64,000 bases of DNA from Streptomyces sp. PTY087I2. GTDB lineage: Bacteria; Actinomycetota; Actinomycetes; Streptomycetales; Streptomycetaceae. This document shows, one piece after another, positions 54,203-62,672 of the stretch (its first letter is position 1; each line of letters begins with the position of its first letter). The position numbers and the translations under genes were made by a program. The stretch spans positions 1 to 64,000 of the forward strand of contig NZ_LZRD01000015.1 of the NCBI RefSeq assembly GCF_001687325.1, read 5' to 3'. The notes beneath the pieces were generated by a model. That model was not told the DNA's origin, ran no database searches, and saw nothing but the letters and a program-made list of their open reading frames with translations.

Positions 54203-54253
54203 ACGGGCGGGGAGTACGGACCCTCACGGGCCCGGGCTCCCCGCCCGTTTGTT
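54203..54253. terminator. Second convergent-gene terminator
   Basis: 12-bp arms ACGGGCGGGGAG (54203-54214) and CTCCCCGCCCGT (54237-54248), then TTGTT. It lies between the acyl-CoA synthetase and the convergent MFS gene. Confidence 0.65.
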
Positions 54254-54304
54254 TGCGTCGCGTCGCGGCGGGGGCAGGACCGCGAGCCCGCCCCCCCCGC
54301 CGTA

Positions 54305-55573
54305 TCAGCCGCGCCGGGCCCGCAGGACCCCCGCGAGCAGTACCACCAGCACCCCGGCGGCGGGGATCACCAGCAGGCCCGTGCGCAGGCCGGCCGCGTC
54401 GGCGACCTGGCCGACGATCGGCGGCGACAGCAGGAAGCCCAGGCGCATGAGCCAGGAGACGAGCGTCAGACCCGAGCCGGGCTTGAGACCGGGCAGTGCG
54501 TCGGCCTCGTGCATCGCCGCGGGTACCAGGGTCGCCACCCCGAACCCGGCCAGGGCGAAGCCCAGGACGGTGCCGGGCAGCGTCGGCACCGCCAGGGCAA
54601 GGCCCATGCCGACCGCGGTGATCAGTCCGCCGGACCGGGCCACGGCACGCTGCCCGAAACGGTCGACGAGGCGGTCCCCGATGATGCGCCCGATGAACTG
54701 GGCGCCCACCAGGGCGATGAAGCCCCAGGCGGCGAGGGCCGCGGAGGCGTGCAGCGCGTCGCCCAGATAGAGGGCGGCCCAGGAGTTCCCCGCGTCCTCC
54801 ACGAGCGTCCCGGCCGTGGCGATCAGGACGAGGGCCGCCAGCACGAACCCGACGCGCGAGGTGCCCCGCGCCCCTTCCGCACCGAGTGCCCTCTCTGCGC
54901 GCCGCGCTTCTTCCGCACCGGGTGCCCTCTCCGTACCCCGTGCCCCCTCCGCCTCGCTCCGCTCCGGCCCTGCCTCCTCCGGTTCGCTGTCCGGGCCCGG
55001 AAGACAGAAGCGCAGCGCGGCCACCGCGGCGGCGACGAGGACGACCGCCGAGACCGTGAGGTGGACGCCGAGCGACAGGTCCAGCGACATCGCCCCCGCC
55101 GCCATCAGCCCACCGGTGACCGCACCGATCGACCAGATGGCGTGGAAGGAATTCAGAATGGACCGTCCATAGAGCCGCTGTACCCGAAGCCCGTGCGCGT
55201 TCTGCGCGACGTCCGTGAGCGCGTCCATCGCCCCGGCCAGGAACAGGGCCGTCGCGAACAGGGCGACCGACGGGGCCACACCGGCGGCCAGGATCCCCGC
55301 ACCCGTCAGCAGGGTCCCGAGCACCGCGACCCGCGCCGAGCCCATCCGGCGGACGAGCACCCCCGCCGCCAGGCCGGCCGTGACCGCCCCCGCCGGGAAC
55401 GCGGCGACCGCGAGGCCGTAGGCGCCGTTGCCGATCGCCAGGTCCTCCTTGATCTGCGGATACCTCGGCAGCAGGTTGGCGAACAGGGCCCCGTTCGTGA
55501 AGAACAGGACGGCTACGGCGGCCCGCGCGTGGCGCGCGGCGAGGAGAGGCCGTGTCTCGGTGTCGACGGTCAT
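54305..55573 (-). CDS. MFS transporter
   Basis: 422 residues with about 12 hydrophobic helices. GVLVRRMGSARVAVLG after helix 2 resembles the MFS A-motif region, and GDRLVDRFGQRAVARSGG is the matching loop in the second half. The central cytoplasmic loop (about residues 195-235) is an unusual Glu/Arg/Ala/Gly repeat (SEAEGARGTERAPGAEEARR). Start ATG 55573; a longer start at 55696 is not supported. It resembles sugar or drug efflux members of the family; substrate unknown. A palindrome GTACGAACGTAC lies 24 bp upstream. Confidence 0.85.
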   Translation of the reverse strand: MTVDTETRPLLAARHARAAVAVLFFTNGALFANLLPRYPQIKEDLAIGNGAYGLAVAAFPAGAVTAGLAAGVLVRRMGSARVAVLGTLLTGAGILAAGVAPSVALFATALFLAGAMDALTDVAQNAHGLRVQRLYGRSILNSFHAIWSIGAVTGGLMAAGAMSLDLSLGVHLTVSAVVLVAAAVAALRFCLPGPDSEPEEAGPERSEAEGARGTERAPGAEEARRAERALGAEGARGTSRVGFVLAALVLIATAGTLVEDAGNSWAALYLGDALHASAALAAWGFIALVGAQFIGRIIGDRLVDRFGQRAVARSGGLITAVGMGLALAVPTLPGTVLGFALAGFGVATLVPAAMHEADALPGLKPGSGLTLVSWLMRLGFLLSPPIVGQVADAAGLRTGLLVIPAAGVLVVLLAGVLRARRG

Positions 55574-55596
55574 GCGGGTGACCCTAACCCCAGAGC

Positions 55597-55608
55597 GTAC
55601 GAACGTAC
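55597..55608. promoter_or_regulatory. Candidate operator upstream of the MFS gene
   Basis: GTACGAACGTAC: perfect 5-bp arms around AA, extending imperfectly to 18 bp. It lies 24-35 bp upstream of the MFS start, where a TetR- or MarR-type repressor would overlap the promoter. No regulator gene is adjacent. Confidence 0.45.
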
Positions 55609-55782
55609 ACTCCTTCTGGCGGCCCGGGTCGTCCCCCGCCGGCGCGTCGATGACCAGGGGGGCGCTGTCCACCGGACCAGGGGGGCCGCTGTCCACCGCA
55701 TGCGCGTCCGGTTAGGCTGACCTTGCCTGGTGTGGTATCCGGGCATACGGAACAGTCAGAGGCGGGGCGCAGGTGAGAGACG

Positions 55783-56313
55783 GTGACCGGGCTCCTGCCC
55801 GACGTGCGCCCGGGGCGGGGCGTCGTGGATAAGATCGCGCTCGCGGCCGGAGCCCTGTACGTCATCGTCCTGCTGCGCGCCGGCGGGACGTTCGCCGTCG
55901 GATGGCTCGCCGGAGCCGGCGCCCGGCGCAGCAGGTTCGCCGCGCGGACCTCCTCGGCGAAGTTCCGGCGCGCCGAGCGGGCGATCCAGCGGTGGGGCGC
56001 GCCGGTGGTGGCCGTCTCCTTCCTGACGGTCGGGTTCCAGACCGCCGCCAACTTCCTCGCGGGCAGCATGCGTATGCCCCTGTCCCGCTACCTCCCCGCC
56101 CTGTTCGTCGGCGGAGCCGCCTGGGCGCTGATCTACGCGACCGCCGGCTTCGGCGTCCTCAAGGGGCTGGGGCGGCTCTTCGCCGAGCAGCCGGCCTACG
56201 GGGTCTCCGCCGTGGTCGTCCTCCTGCTCGCGGCCGGCGGGGCGCTGGTGTACCGCAGACGGCGCGCGGTGGCCGTCCCGTCCTCCGGTGACGCCGCTTC
56301 CGACAAGGCGTAA
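55783..56313 (+). CDS. DedA/VTT-domain-like membrane protein
   Basis: 176 residues. Hydrophobic segments near residues 18-45, 105-125 and 137-158 surround a basic loop (RRSRFAARTSSAKFRRAERAIQRWGAP). The stretch WGAPVVAVSFLTVGFQTAANFLAGSMRMPLSRYLPA matches the DedA pattern where an R-x(6)-aromatic loop precedes a Gly-rich reentrant helix. DedA proteins flip polyprenyl phosphate or phospholipids. GTG 55783 follows AGGTGAGAG. The short length suggests a compact family member. Confidence 0.75.
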   Translation: MTGLLPDVRPGRGVVDKIALAAGALYVIVLLRAGGTFAVGWLAGAGARRSRFAARTSSAKFRRAERAIQRWGAPVVAVSFLTVGFQTAANFLAGSMRMPLSRYLPALFVGGAAWALIYATAGFGVLKGLGRLFAEQPAYGVSAVVVLLLAAGGALVYRRRRAVAVPSSGDAASDKA

Positions 56314-56451
56314 ACCGTCCCGCAGCGCGTCCCCCAACCCGTCCCGCGCGTTCGAATCCGCTCGATTTTCTGCTCACTTCCGTAACTCGGTGCTTATGGA
56401 TGCGGCCGGTCTGTCACTCTGTCGGTGTCGTCCGACCGTAGGAGCCGCCCC

Positions 56452-58473
56452 GTGGCGCCCATTCCCTTGCAGCGGGACACCGTGCAGCGCCCCGGCACCA
56501 CCCGTGCCGGGGGCGCGCACGGCCCGCGCCTGGCCAGCCGCACCAGCCTGCCCGGGATACCGCTCGCCCCGTCCGCCGCCCGGCGGTTCGTGCGGGCCGC
56601 GCTCGCGGAGTGGACCGGGCTCGGGGTGCCCGCCGCCGTGGGCTTCAGCGACCGGCTGGCCGACGACGCCGTGACCGTCACCAACGAGCTGGTCACCAAC
56701 GCCGTCGTGCACGCCGGCACCACCGTCGACCTGGTCCTCAGGCTGGAGGAGGAGGGCGGCGACGAGCCGTCCGCCGCCCTCGTCCTGGAGGTCACCGACC
56801 ACCACCCGGCCCGCCCGGTCAGCGGCGACGAGCCGGAGCCCGCCCCCGAACCGGGCCGGGCGGTCGCCGGGGAGCTGCCGGACCCCGCCGAGTACGGCCG
56901 GGGCCTCCAGCTCGTCGCCACCCTCGCCGACTCCTGGGGCATCACCTACCGCACCGGCCTCAAGACCGTCTGGGCCCGCCTCCCCGTCGACGACTGGAGC
57001 GCCCCGCCCGCCCCGCCCGACGGGGAGGCCCTCCGGCGCGGCCTGCGCGCCGCCGAGATCCTCGCCCCCGCCGCCCGGCGCACCGAACGCGACGACGCGG
57101 TCTGGGACAGCCGGGGCGCCCCGGCCTTCCTCGCCGAGGCCTCCGACCTCCTCGCCGGGCAGCTCGACGAGGACCTGGTGGCGGCGATAGCGGGCCAGCT
57201 GCTGGTACCTCGGCTCGCGGACTGGTGCGCGATCTGGCTGGAGGCGGAGAGCGGGGGACCGGGCGCCGAACCCCGGCTCGCCCGGGTCTGGCACAGCGAC
57301 GAGACCGGCACCGAGCCGCTGCGTACGGCCCTGGAGCGGGAACCCTTCCGCCTTCCCGCCGACGTCGGCTCGGGACCCGTCCCCGTACCCGTACCGTGGC
57401 CGGCGCACCACGCCCCGCAGACCGAAGACGGAGGCCCGCACACCGAACACGCCCCGCAAGACACCCAGCAGGACGCCTCGCACAGCCAACACGCCCCGCA
57501 CCCCGGCAGTCGCGACGGGGCCGCGCTCGCGTTCCGGATCACCGCCGGGGGCCGGGCGCTCGGGACCGTTCTCGTCGGCCGCGAGGGCGTCACCCAGGTG
57601 CCCGAGGCCGTCTCCTCGCTGATCGAGGACTTCGTCCGCCGCCTCGGCCTCGCCGTCGGCGCCGCCCGCGCCTACACCCGGCAGGCCACCATCAGCCGGA
57701 TCCTCCAGCGCGGCCTGCTCCCCAGCAAGGTCGCGGACATCCCCGGCGTCACCAGCTCCCTCGTCTACGAACCGAGCGACGACGGGGTGGTCGGCGGTGA
57801 CTTCTACGACATCTTCCCGTGCCCCGGCGACCGCTGGTGCTTCGTCCTCGGCGACGTCCAGGGCTCGGGCCCCGAGGCCGCCGTCGTCACCGGCCTCGCC
57901 CGCCCCTGGCTCCGCCTGCTCTCCCGGGAGGGCTTCGGCGTCGGCGAGGTCCTGGACCGGCTGAACCGGTTACTTCTCGACGACGCCATGGAGGCCGCCG
58001 AGGCCGCCGCCCTGATGGTCGCCGCCGCCGGGGGCCAGCAGCTCCACGACGGCACCCAGTCGCGGTTCCTCTCCCTGCTGTACGGGGAGGTCGTGCCGCT
58101 CCCCGGCGGCGGGGTCCGCTGCACGGTGGCCAGCGCCGGACACCCCCTGCCGCTGCTACTGCGCCCCGACGGTTCCGTACGCCCGGCCGCCGAGCCGCAG
58201 GTGCTGCTCGGGGTCGTCGAGGACGTGGCGTACGAGAGCCAGGTCTTCCACCTCGCGCCCGGGGACACCCTGCTCTGCGTCACCGACGGGGTGACCGAGC
58301 GGAGGTCGGGCCCGCTGATGTTCGACGATGGGGACGGGCTGGCCCGGGTGCTCGCCGGATGCGCAGGACTGCCCGCCGAGGCCACCGCCGAGAAGATCCG
58401 GCGCGCGGTCCACGAGTTCGCCGAGCAGCCCCCGGACGACGACGTGGCCCTGCTGGTCCTGCACGCGGACTGA
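56452..58473 (+). CDS. SpoIIE-type PP2C phosphatase with N-terminal HATPase domain
   Basis: 673 residues from GTG 56452, with GGAG upstream; GTG 56425 is an alternative. Residues ~25-165 are a serine-kinase-like HATPase of the RsbW type (TNELVTNAVVHAG, EYGRGLQLV). A GAF-like middle (about 215-400) follows, containing a His/Pro/Gln-rich low-complexity insertion (about 315-350). The PP2C phosphatase (about 415-673) has GGDFYDIF, GDVQGSGPEAAVVT, ASAGHPLPLLL, TDGVTER and DDDVALLVL. Such proteins control anti-sigma/anti-anti-sigma partners; both kinase-like and phosphatase modules are in one chain. No sigma partner is adjacent. Confidence 0.9.
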   Translation: MAPIPLQRDTVQRPGTTRAGGAHGPRLASRTSLPGIPLAPSAARRFVRAALAEWTGLGVPAAVGFSDRLADDAVTVTNELVTNAVVHAGTTVDLVLRLEEEGGDEPSAALVLEVTDHHPARPVSGDEPEPAPEPGRAVAGELPDPAEYGRGLQLVATLADSWGITYRTGLKTVWARLPVDDWSAPPAPPDGEALRRGLRAAEILAPAARRTERDDAVWDSRGAPAFLAEASDLLAGQLDEDLVAAIAGQLLVPRLADWCAIWLEAESGGPGAEPRLARVWHSDETGTEPLRTALEREPFRLPADVGSGPVPVPVPWPAHHAPQTEDGGPHTEHAPQDTQQDASHSQHAPHPGSRDGAALAFRITAGGRALGTVLVGREGVTQVPEAVSSLIEDFVRRLGLAVGAARAYTRQATISRILQRGLLPSKVADIPGVTSSLVYEPSDDGVVGGDFYDIFPCPGDRWCFVLGDVQGSGPEAAVVTGLARPWLRLLSREGFGVGEVLDRLNRLLLDDAMEAAEAAALMVAAAGGQQLHDGTQSRFLSLLYGEVVPLPGGGVRCTVASAGHPLPLLLRPDGSVRPAAEPQVLLGVVEDVAYESQVFHLAPGDTLLCVTDGVTERRSGPLMFDDGDGLARVLAGCAGLPAEATAEKIRRAVHEFAEQPPDDDVALLVLHAD

Positions 58474-58577
58474 ACGGCCCGGACCGGGAAGCCTCCATGG
58501 CGAGGAGAAGCCGCCCCGGTCCGGGCCCCGAGCCCGCCCGGTCCGGGAAGCTCCGGCGGCGAGCGACAATGGTCCGT

Positions 58578-59810
58578 ATGCCTTCCGTACTGCCCGATGG
58601 TGAGCCCGTGCCCGACGACGGGGCGCTGCCCCGCCATGCCCTGGAAGGCGCAGCCGACCGCCCGCTCGGCTTCTACCTGCACGTTCCGTACTGCGCCACC
58701 CGCTGCGGCTACTGCGACTTCAACACCTACACCGCCACCGAGCTGCGCGGCTCCGGCGGGGCCCTGGCCTCCCGCGACAACTACGCCGTCCACCTGATCG
58801 AGGAGGTCCGCCAGGCCCGCAAGGTCCTCGGCGACGACCCGCGCCCCGTCCGTACTGTCTTCGTCGGCGGCGGGACGCCCACGCTCCTCCCCGCCGCCGA
58901 TCTCGTACGGATGCTGGCGGCGATCCGGGACGAGTTCGGGCTCGCGGACGACGCGGAGATCACCACCGAGGCCAACCCCGAGTCCGTCGACCCGGCCTAC
59001 CTCGAAGCGCTGCGCGAGGGCGGCTTCAACCGGGTCTCCTTCGGGATGCAGAGCGCCAAGCAGCACGTCCTGAAGATCCTCGACCGCACGCACACCCCCG
59101 GCCGCCCCGAGGCCTGTGTCGCCGAGGCGCGCGCGGCGGGCTTCGACCACGTCAACCTCGACCTGATCTACGGCACCCCCGGCGAGTCCGACGACGACTG
59201 GCGGGCCACCCTGGACGCGGCGATCGGCGCGGGCCCCGACCACGTATCGGCGTACGCCCTCATCGTCGAGGAGGGCACCCAGCTCGCCCGCCGCATCCGG
59301 CGCGGCGAGATCCCGATGACCGACGACGACGCCCACGCCGACCGCTACCTCATCGCGGACGAGGCCTTCGCCGCCGCCGGGTTCCACTGGTACGAGGTCT
59401 CCAACTGGGCCACCACCGAAGCCGGCCGCTGCCTCCACAACGAGCTGTACTGGCGCGGCGCCGACTGGTGGGGCGCGGGCCCCGGCGCCCACAGCCACGT
59501 CGGCGGCGTGCGCTGGTGGAACGTGAAGCACCCCGGCGCGTACGCCCAGGCGCTCGCCGAGGGCCGCTCACCGGGCGCGGGCCGCGAGATCCTCGCCGAG
59601 GAGGACCGCCGCGTCGAGCGCATCCTGCTGGAACTCCGGCTGCGCGAGGGCTGCCCGCTGGACCTCCTGAAACCCGACGGCCTCGCCGCCTCCCGCCGCG
59701 CCCTGACCGACGGGCTGCTGGATCCGGAACCGTACGCGAAGGGCCGCGCGGTCCTCACCCTGCGCGGGCGGCTCCTCGCCGACGCGGTGGTGCGGGACCT
59801 GGTGGACTGA
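58578..59810 (+). CDS. hemW: Radical SAM heme chaperone HemW
   Basis: 410 residues. Radical-SAM cluster motif CATRCGYC at residues 39-46 (CX3CX2C, Cys39/43/46), then FVGGGTPTLL, EANPESVDPAYLEAL and FGMQSAKQHVLKIL. HemW-type C-terminal features follow (YEVSNWA, WWGAGPGAHSHVGG). These match HemW rather than the oxygen-independent coproporphyrinogen oxidase HemN, which has an extra upstream region; actinobacterial copies are HemW. GACAAT (58565-58570) lies 7 nt before ATG 58578, so it is probably leaderless; ATG 58569 is the alternative. Confidence 0.92.
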   Translation: MPSVLPDGEPVPDDGALPRHALEGAADRPLGFYLHVPYCATRCGYCDFNTYTATELRGSGGALASRDNYAVHLIEEVRQARKVLGDDPRPVRTVFVGGGTPTLLPAADLVRMLAAIRDEFGLADDAEITTEANPESVDPAYLEALREGGFNRVSFGMQSAKQHVLKILDRTHTPGRPEACVAEARAAGFDHVNLDLIYGTPGESDDDWRATLDAAIGAGPDHVSAYALIVEEGTQLARRIRRGEIPMTDDDAHADRYLIADEAFAAAGFHWYEVSNWATTEAGRCLHNELYWRGADWWGAGPGAHSHVGGVRWWNVKHPGAYAQALAEGRSPGAGREILAEEDRRVERILLELRLREGCPLDLLKPDGLAASRRALTDGLLDPEPYAKGRAVLTLRGRLLADAVVRDLVD

Positions 59811-59864
59811 GCCCGGGGGACAGGGGCCGGGCGCCCCGGGGTGCCCGGGGCCGCACCCGTGACG

Positions 59865-60683
59865 TCACTCCGGCAGCGTCACGAAGTCGATCAACTCCTC
59901 TACCCTGCCCAGCAGTTGGGGCTCCAGATCCTTGTAGCTGCGGACCTTCGACAGAATGTGCTGCCAGGCCGCCCCGGTGTTCTCCGGCCACCCCAGCGCC
60001 CGGCACACCCCCGTCTTCCAGTCCTGCCCCCTCGGCACCACCGGCCAGGCGTCGATCCCCACCGAGGACGGCTTCACCGCCTCCCACACGTCGATGTACG
60101 GGTGCCCCACCACCAGCACATGGTCACCGGTCACCTGCGCCGCGATCCGGGACTCCTTGGAGCCGGGCACCAGATGGTCCACCAGCACCCCGAGCCGGGC
60201 ATCCGGCCCCGGACCGAACTCCCCGACGATCGCCGGAAGGTCGTCGATGCCCTCCAGGTACTCCACGACCACGCCCTCGATGCGCAGGTCGTCGCCCCAC
60301 ACCCGCTCCACCAGCTCCGCGTCGTGCCGGCCCTCCACATAGATCCGCCCGGCCCGCGCCACCCGGGCCCGCGCGCCGGGCACCGCCACCGAACCGGAGG
60401 CCGTACGCGTGGGACGCACCGGGCCGCCGGGGCCCGGGCGCACCAGCGTGACGACCTTGCCCTCCAGCAGGAAGCCGCGCGGCTCCATCGGGAACACCCG
60501 GTGCTTGCCGAACCGGTCCTCCAGGGTCACCGTCGGCCCCTGGGCCGTCTTCTCGCAGCGGATCACCGCCCCGCAGAAGCCGGTGGCGACCTCCTCCACG
60601 ACCAGATCGGGTTCGGCGGGCACCTCGGGCACGGGGGCGGACCGCTTCCACGGCGGGGTCAGGTCCGGCTGGTAACTACGCAT
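59865..60683 (-). CDS. DUF3097 family protein
   Basis: 272 residues with a TOPRIM-like middle (about 105-215): GRIYVEGRHDAELVERVWGDDLRIEGVVVEYLEGIDDL, then LVDHLVPGSKESRIA and HVLVVGHPYIDVWEAVKP. The acidic EGxxDA start and DHLxPGSKE resemble TOPRIM catalytic positions, suggesting nucleic-acid or nucleotide chemistry, but the function is unknown. The family is largely actinobacterial. TATCGT lies 6 nt upstream on the minus strand, so the start at 60683 is probably leaderless. Confidence 0.85.
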   Translation of the reverse strand: MRSYQPDLTPPWKRSAPVPEVPAEPDLVVEEVATGFCGAVIRCEKTAQGPTVTLEDRFGKHRVFPMEPRGFLLEGKVVTLVRPGPGGPVRPTRTASGSVAVPGARARVARAGRIYVEGRHDAELVERVWGDDLRIEGVVVEYLEGIDDLPAIVGEFGPGPDARLGVLVDHLVPGSKESRIAAQVTGDHVLVVGHPYIDVWEAVKPSSVGIDAWPVVPRGQDWKTGVCRALGWPENTGAAWQHILSKVRSYKDLEPQLLGRVEELIDFVTLPE

Positions 60684-60759
60684 GGCCCGACGATAATCGG
60701 CCCGCCGCCGTGAAGAACCTCACGCCGCCACGAAGATCCTCAGGCCGTCGCGGCGACCC

Positions 60760-61491
60760 TCACGCCGTCGCGAACCGCTCCGTCAGCGCCGCCCGTTGCT
60801 TCCGGACGAACGCCGCGTCCACCACCGCCCCGTGCCCGGGCACGTACAGCGCGTCCTCGCCGCCCAGCTCCAGCAGCCGGTCCAGCGCGGCCGGCCAGCG
60901 TCCGGGGACCGCGTCCGGGCCCGCCTGCGGCTCGCCCGACTCCTCGACCAGATCGCCGCAGAGCACCACCGGAGGCTCGCCGTCCGAGCCCGGCACCAGC
61001 GCCGCGAGGTCATGGCCGCTGTGGGCGGGGCCCAGATCGGCCAGCAGCACCCGGCGGCCGCCGCCCAGATCGAGCGTCCGCTCGCCGCGCACCTCCTCGT
61101 GCGGGACCACCAGCGTGTCCGCCGACCGGGCCGCCTCGTCCTCGGGGACGCCGTGGCGCACGGCCGACGCGTACAGCCCCTGCTCCCCGTCCCGCAGCAG
61201 CGCGGCGAGCCCCGCCGAGCCGTACACCCGGACCCCGGCGAACGCCGCCGTGCCCAGCACATGATCGAAATGGGGGTGGCTCAGTGCGATATGCGTCACC
61301 CTGCGGCCGAGCAGAGCCTCCGCCTGCCGCCGCAGCTCGACGCCCTCGCGCAGCGTCGAGCCCGTGTCGTACAGCAGGGCCCCCTCCGCACCGGCGACCA
61401 GCGCGACGGTGGCGTCCCAGCCCGGGAGCCGCCGCCGGCCCACACCGTTGCCCAACCGCTCCCACCCGAAGTCTTCCCAAGCGACGTCCAT
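60760..61491 (-). CDS. MBL-fold metallo-hydrolase
   Basis: 243 residues. The zinc motif ALSHPHFDHVLG (HxHxDH) is at about residues 70-80. Later motifs are GPAHSGHDLAALVPG (histidine ligand), VVLCGDLVEE (bridging Asp) and VPGHGAVVD (final His). All metal ligands are present, so it should be active. The compact size fits a hydroxyacylglutathione-hydrolase-like or lactonase-like enzyme; substrate unknown. It is divergent from hrcA. A minus-strand TAGCGT 6 nt upstream suggests a leaderless start. Confidence 0.87.
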   Translation of the reverse strand: MDVAWEDFGWERLGNGVGRRRLPGWDATVALVAGAEGALLYDTGSTLREGVELRRQAEALLGRRVTHIALSHPHFDHVLGTAAFAGVRVYGSAGLAALLRDGEQGLYASAVRHGVPEDEAARSADTLVVPHEEVRGERTLDLGGGRRVLLADLGPAHSGHDLAALVPGSDGEPPVVLCGDLVEESGEPQAGPDAVPGRWPAALDRLLELGGEDALYVPGHGAVVDAAFVRKQRAALTERFATA

Positions 61492-61548
61492 ACCAGGACG
61501 CTATCGGCAACGACCTGCGCGGTCCCGTGGGAGGGTGGCCGGTCGCCC

Positions 61549-61579
61549 TTGCCCAGGCCCCACCCCACCCCCGTACACT
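61549..61579 (+). promoter_or_regulatory. Promoter of hrcA-dnaJ
   Basis: TTGCCC (61549-61554), 19-bp spacer, TACACT (61574-61579), immediately upstream of CIRCE. Confidence 0.5.
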
Positions 61580-61592
61580 GACGACGGGATTG

Positions 61593-61619
61593 CTGGCACT
61601 CGTACGCACCGAGTGCCAG
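61593..61619. promoter_or_regulatory. CIRCE operator (HrcA-binding site)
   Basis: CTGGCACTC, nine bases, GAGTGCCAG: a perfect 9-bp inverted repeat with the exact CIRCE spacing. It starts 14 nt after TACACT, so bound HrcA would block transcription of its own operon. Confidence 0.95.
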
Positions 61620-61655
61620 ACAGACACCGGAGACATACAGCTGGAGGTGTGCGCG

Positions 61656-62672
61656 ATGCTCAGCGAACGCAGACTCGAAGTGCTGCGCGCCATCGTCCAG
61701 GACTACGTCGGCACCGAGGAGCCCGTCGGCTCCAAGGCGCTGACCGAGCGGCACCGGCTGGGGGTCTCCCCGGCCACCGTCCGCAACGACATGGCGGTGC
61801 TGGAGGACGAGGGCTTCATCGCCCAGCCGCACACGAGCGCGGGGCGCATCCCCACCGACAAGGGGTACCGCCTCTTCGTCGACAAGCTCGCGGGCGTCAA
61901 GCCGCTGTCCTCGCCCGAGCGCCGGGCCATCCAGAACTTCCTCGACGGCGCGGTCGACCTCGACGACGTGGTCGGCCGGACGGTGCGGCTGCTCGCGCAG
62001 CTGACCCGGCAGGTCGCCGTCGTGCAGTATCCCTCGCTGACCCGCTCGACGGTGCGGCACGTGGAGCTGCTCTCGCTCGCCCCCGCCCGGCTGATGCTCG
62101 TCCTGATCACGGACACCGGCCGGGTCGAACAGCGTATGATCGACTGCCCTGCGCCGTTCGGCGAGGCATCGCTCGCGGATCTGCGGGCCCGGCTCAACAG
62201 CCGGGTCGTCGGACGCCGCTTCGCGGATGTCCCGCGGCTGGTGCAGGAGCTGCCGGAATCCTTCGACAGCGAGGACCGGGGGACGGTTTCCACGGTTCTT
62301 TCCACCCTCCTCGAAACCCTGGTCGAGGAGACGGAGGAGCGGCTGATGATCGGCGGCACCTCCAACCTCACCCGCTTCGGACACGACTTCCCGGTGATGA
62401 TCCGGCCGGTGCTGGAAGCACTGGAGGAGCAGGTCGTCCTGCTGAAGCTGCTCGGTGAGGCCACGGACTCCGGCATGACCGTACGGATCGGGCACGAGAA
62501 CGCCCACGAGGGGCTCAACTCCACGTCCGTCGTCGCGGTCGGCTACGGTTCGGGCGACGAGGCAGTCGCCAAACTCGGCGTGGTCGGACCGACCCGCATG
62601 GACTACCCCGGAACGATGGGAGCGGTACGCGCAGTGGCACGTTACGTCGGACAGATCCTGGCGGAGTCGTAA
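61656..62672 (+). CDS. hrcA: Heat-inducible transcription repressor HrcA
   Basis: 338 residues. The N-terminal winged helix (MLSERRLEVLRAIVQDYVGTEEPVGSKAL, VSPATVRNDMAVLEDEGFI) is followed by a GAF-like middle and a C-terminal dimer domain. It represses CIRCE-controlled chaperone genes and is normally reactivated by GroEL. ATG 61656 follows CTGGAGG. Autoregulation is indicated by the CIRCE site 37 bp upstream. dnaJ follows with no gap. Confidence 0.96.
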   Translation: MLSERRLEVLRAIVQDYVGTEEPVGSKALTERHRLGVSPATVRNDMAVLEDEGFIAQPHTSAGRIPTDKGYRLFVDKLAGVKPLSSPERRAIQNFLDGAVDLDDVVGRTVRLLAQLTRQVAVVQYPSLTRSTVRHVELLSLAPARLMLVLITDTGRVEQRMIDCPAPFGEASLADLRARLNSRVVGRRFADVPRLVQELPESFDSEDRGTVSTVLSTLLETLVEETEERLMIGGTSNLTRFGHDFPVMIRPVLEALEEQVVLLKLLGEATDSGMTVRIGHENAHEGLNSTSVVAVGYGSGDEAVAKLGVVGPTRMDYPGTMGAVRAVARYVGQILAES

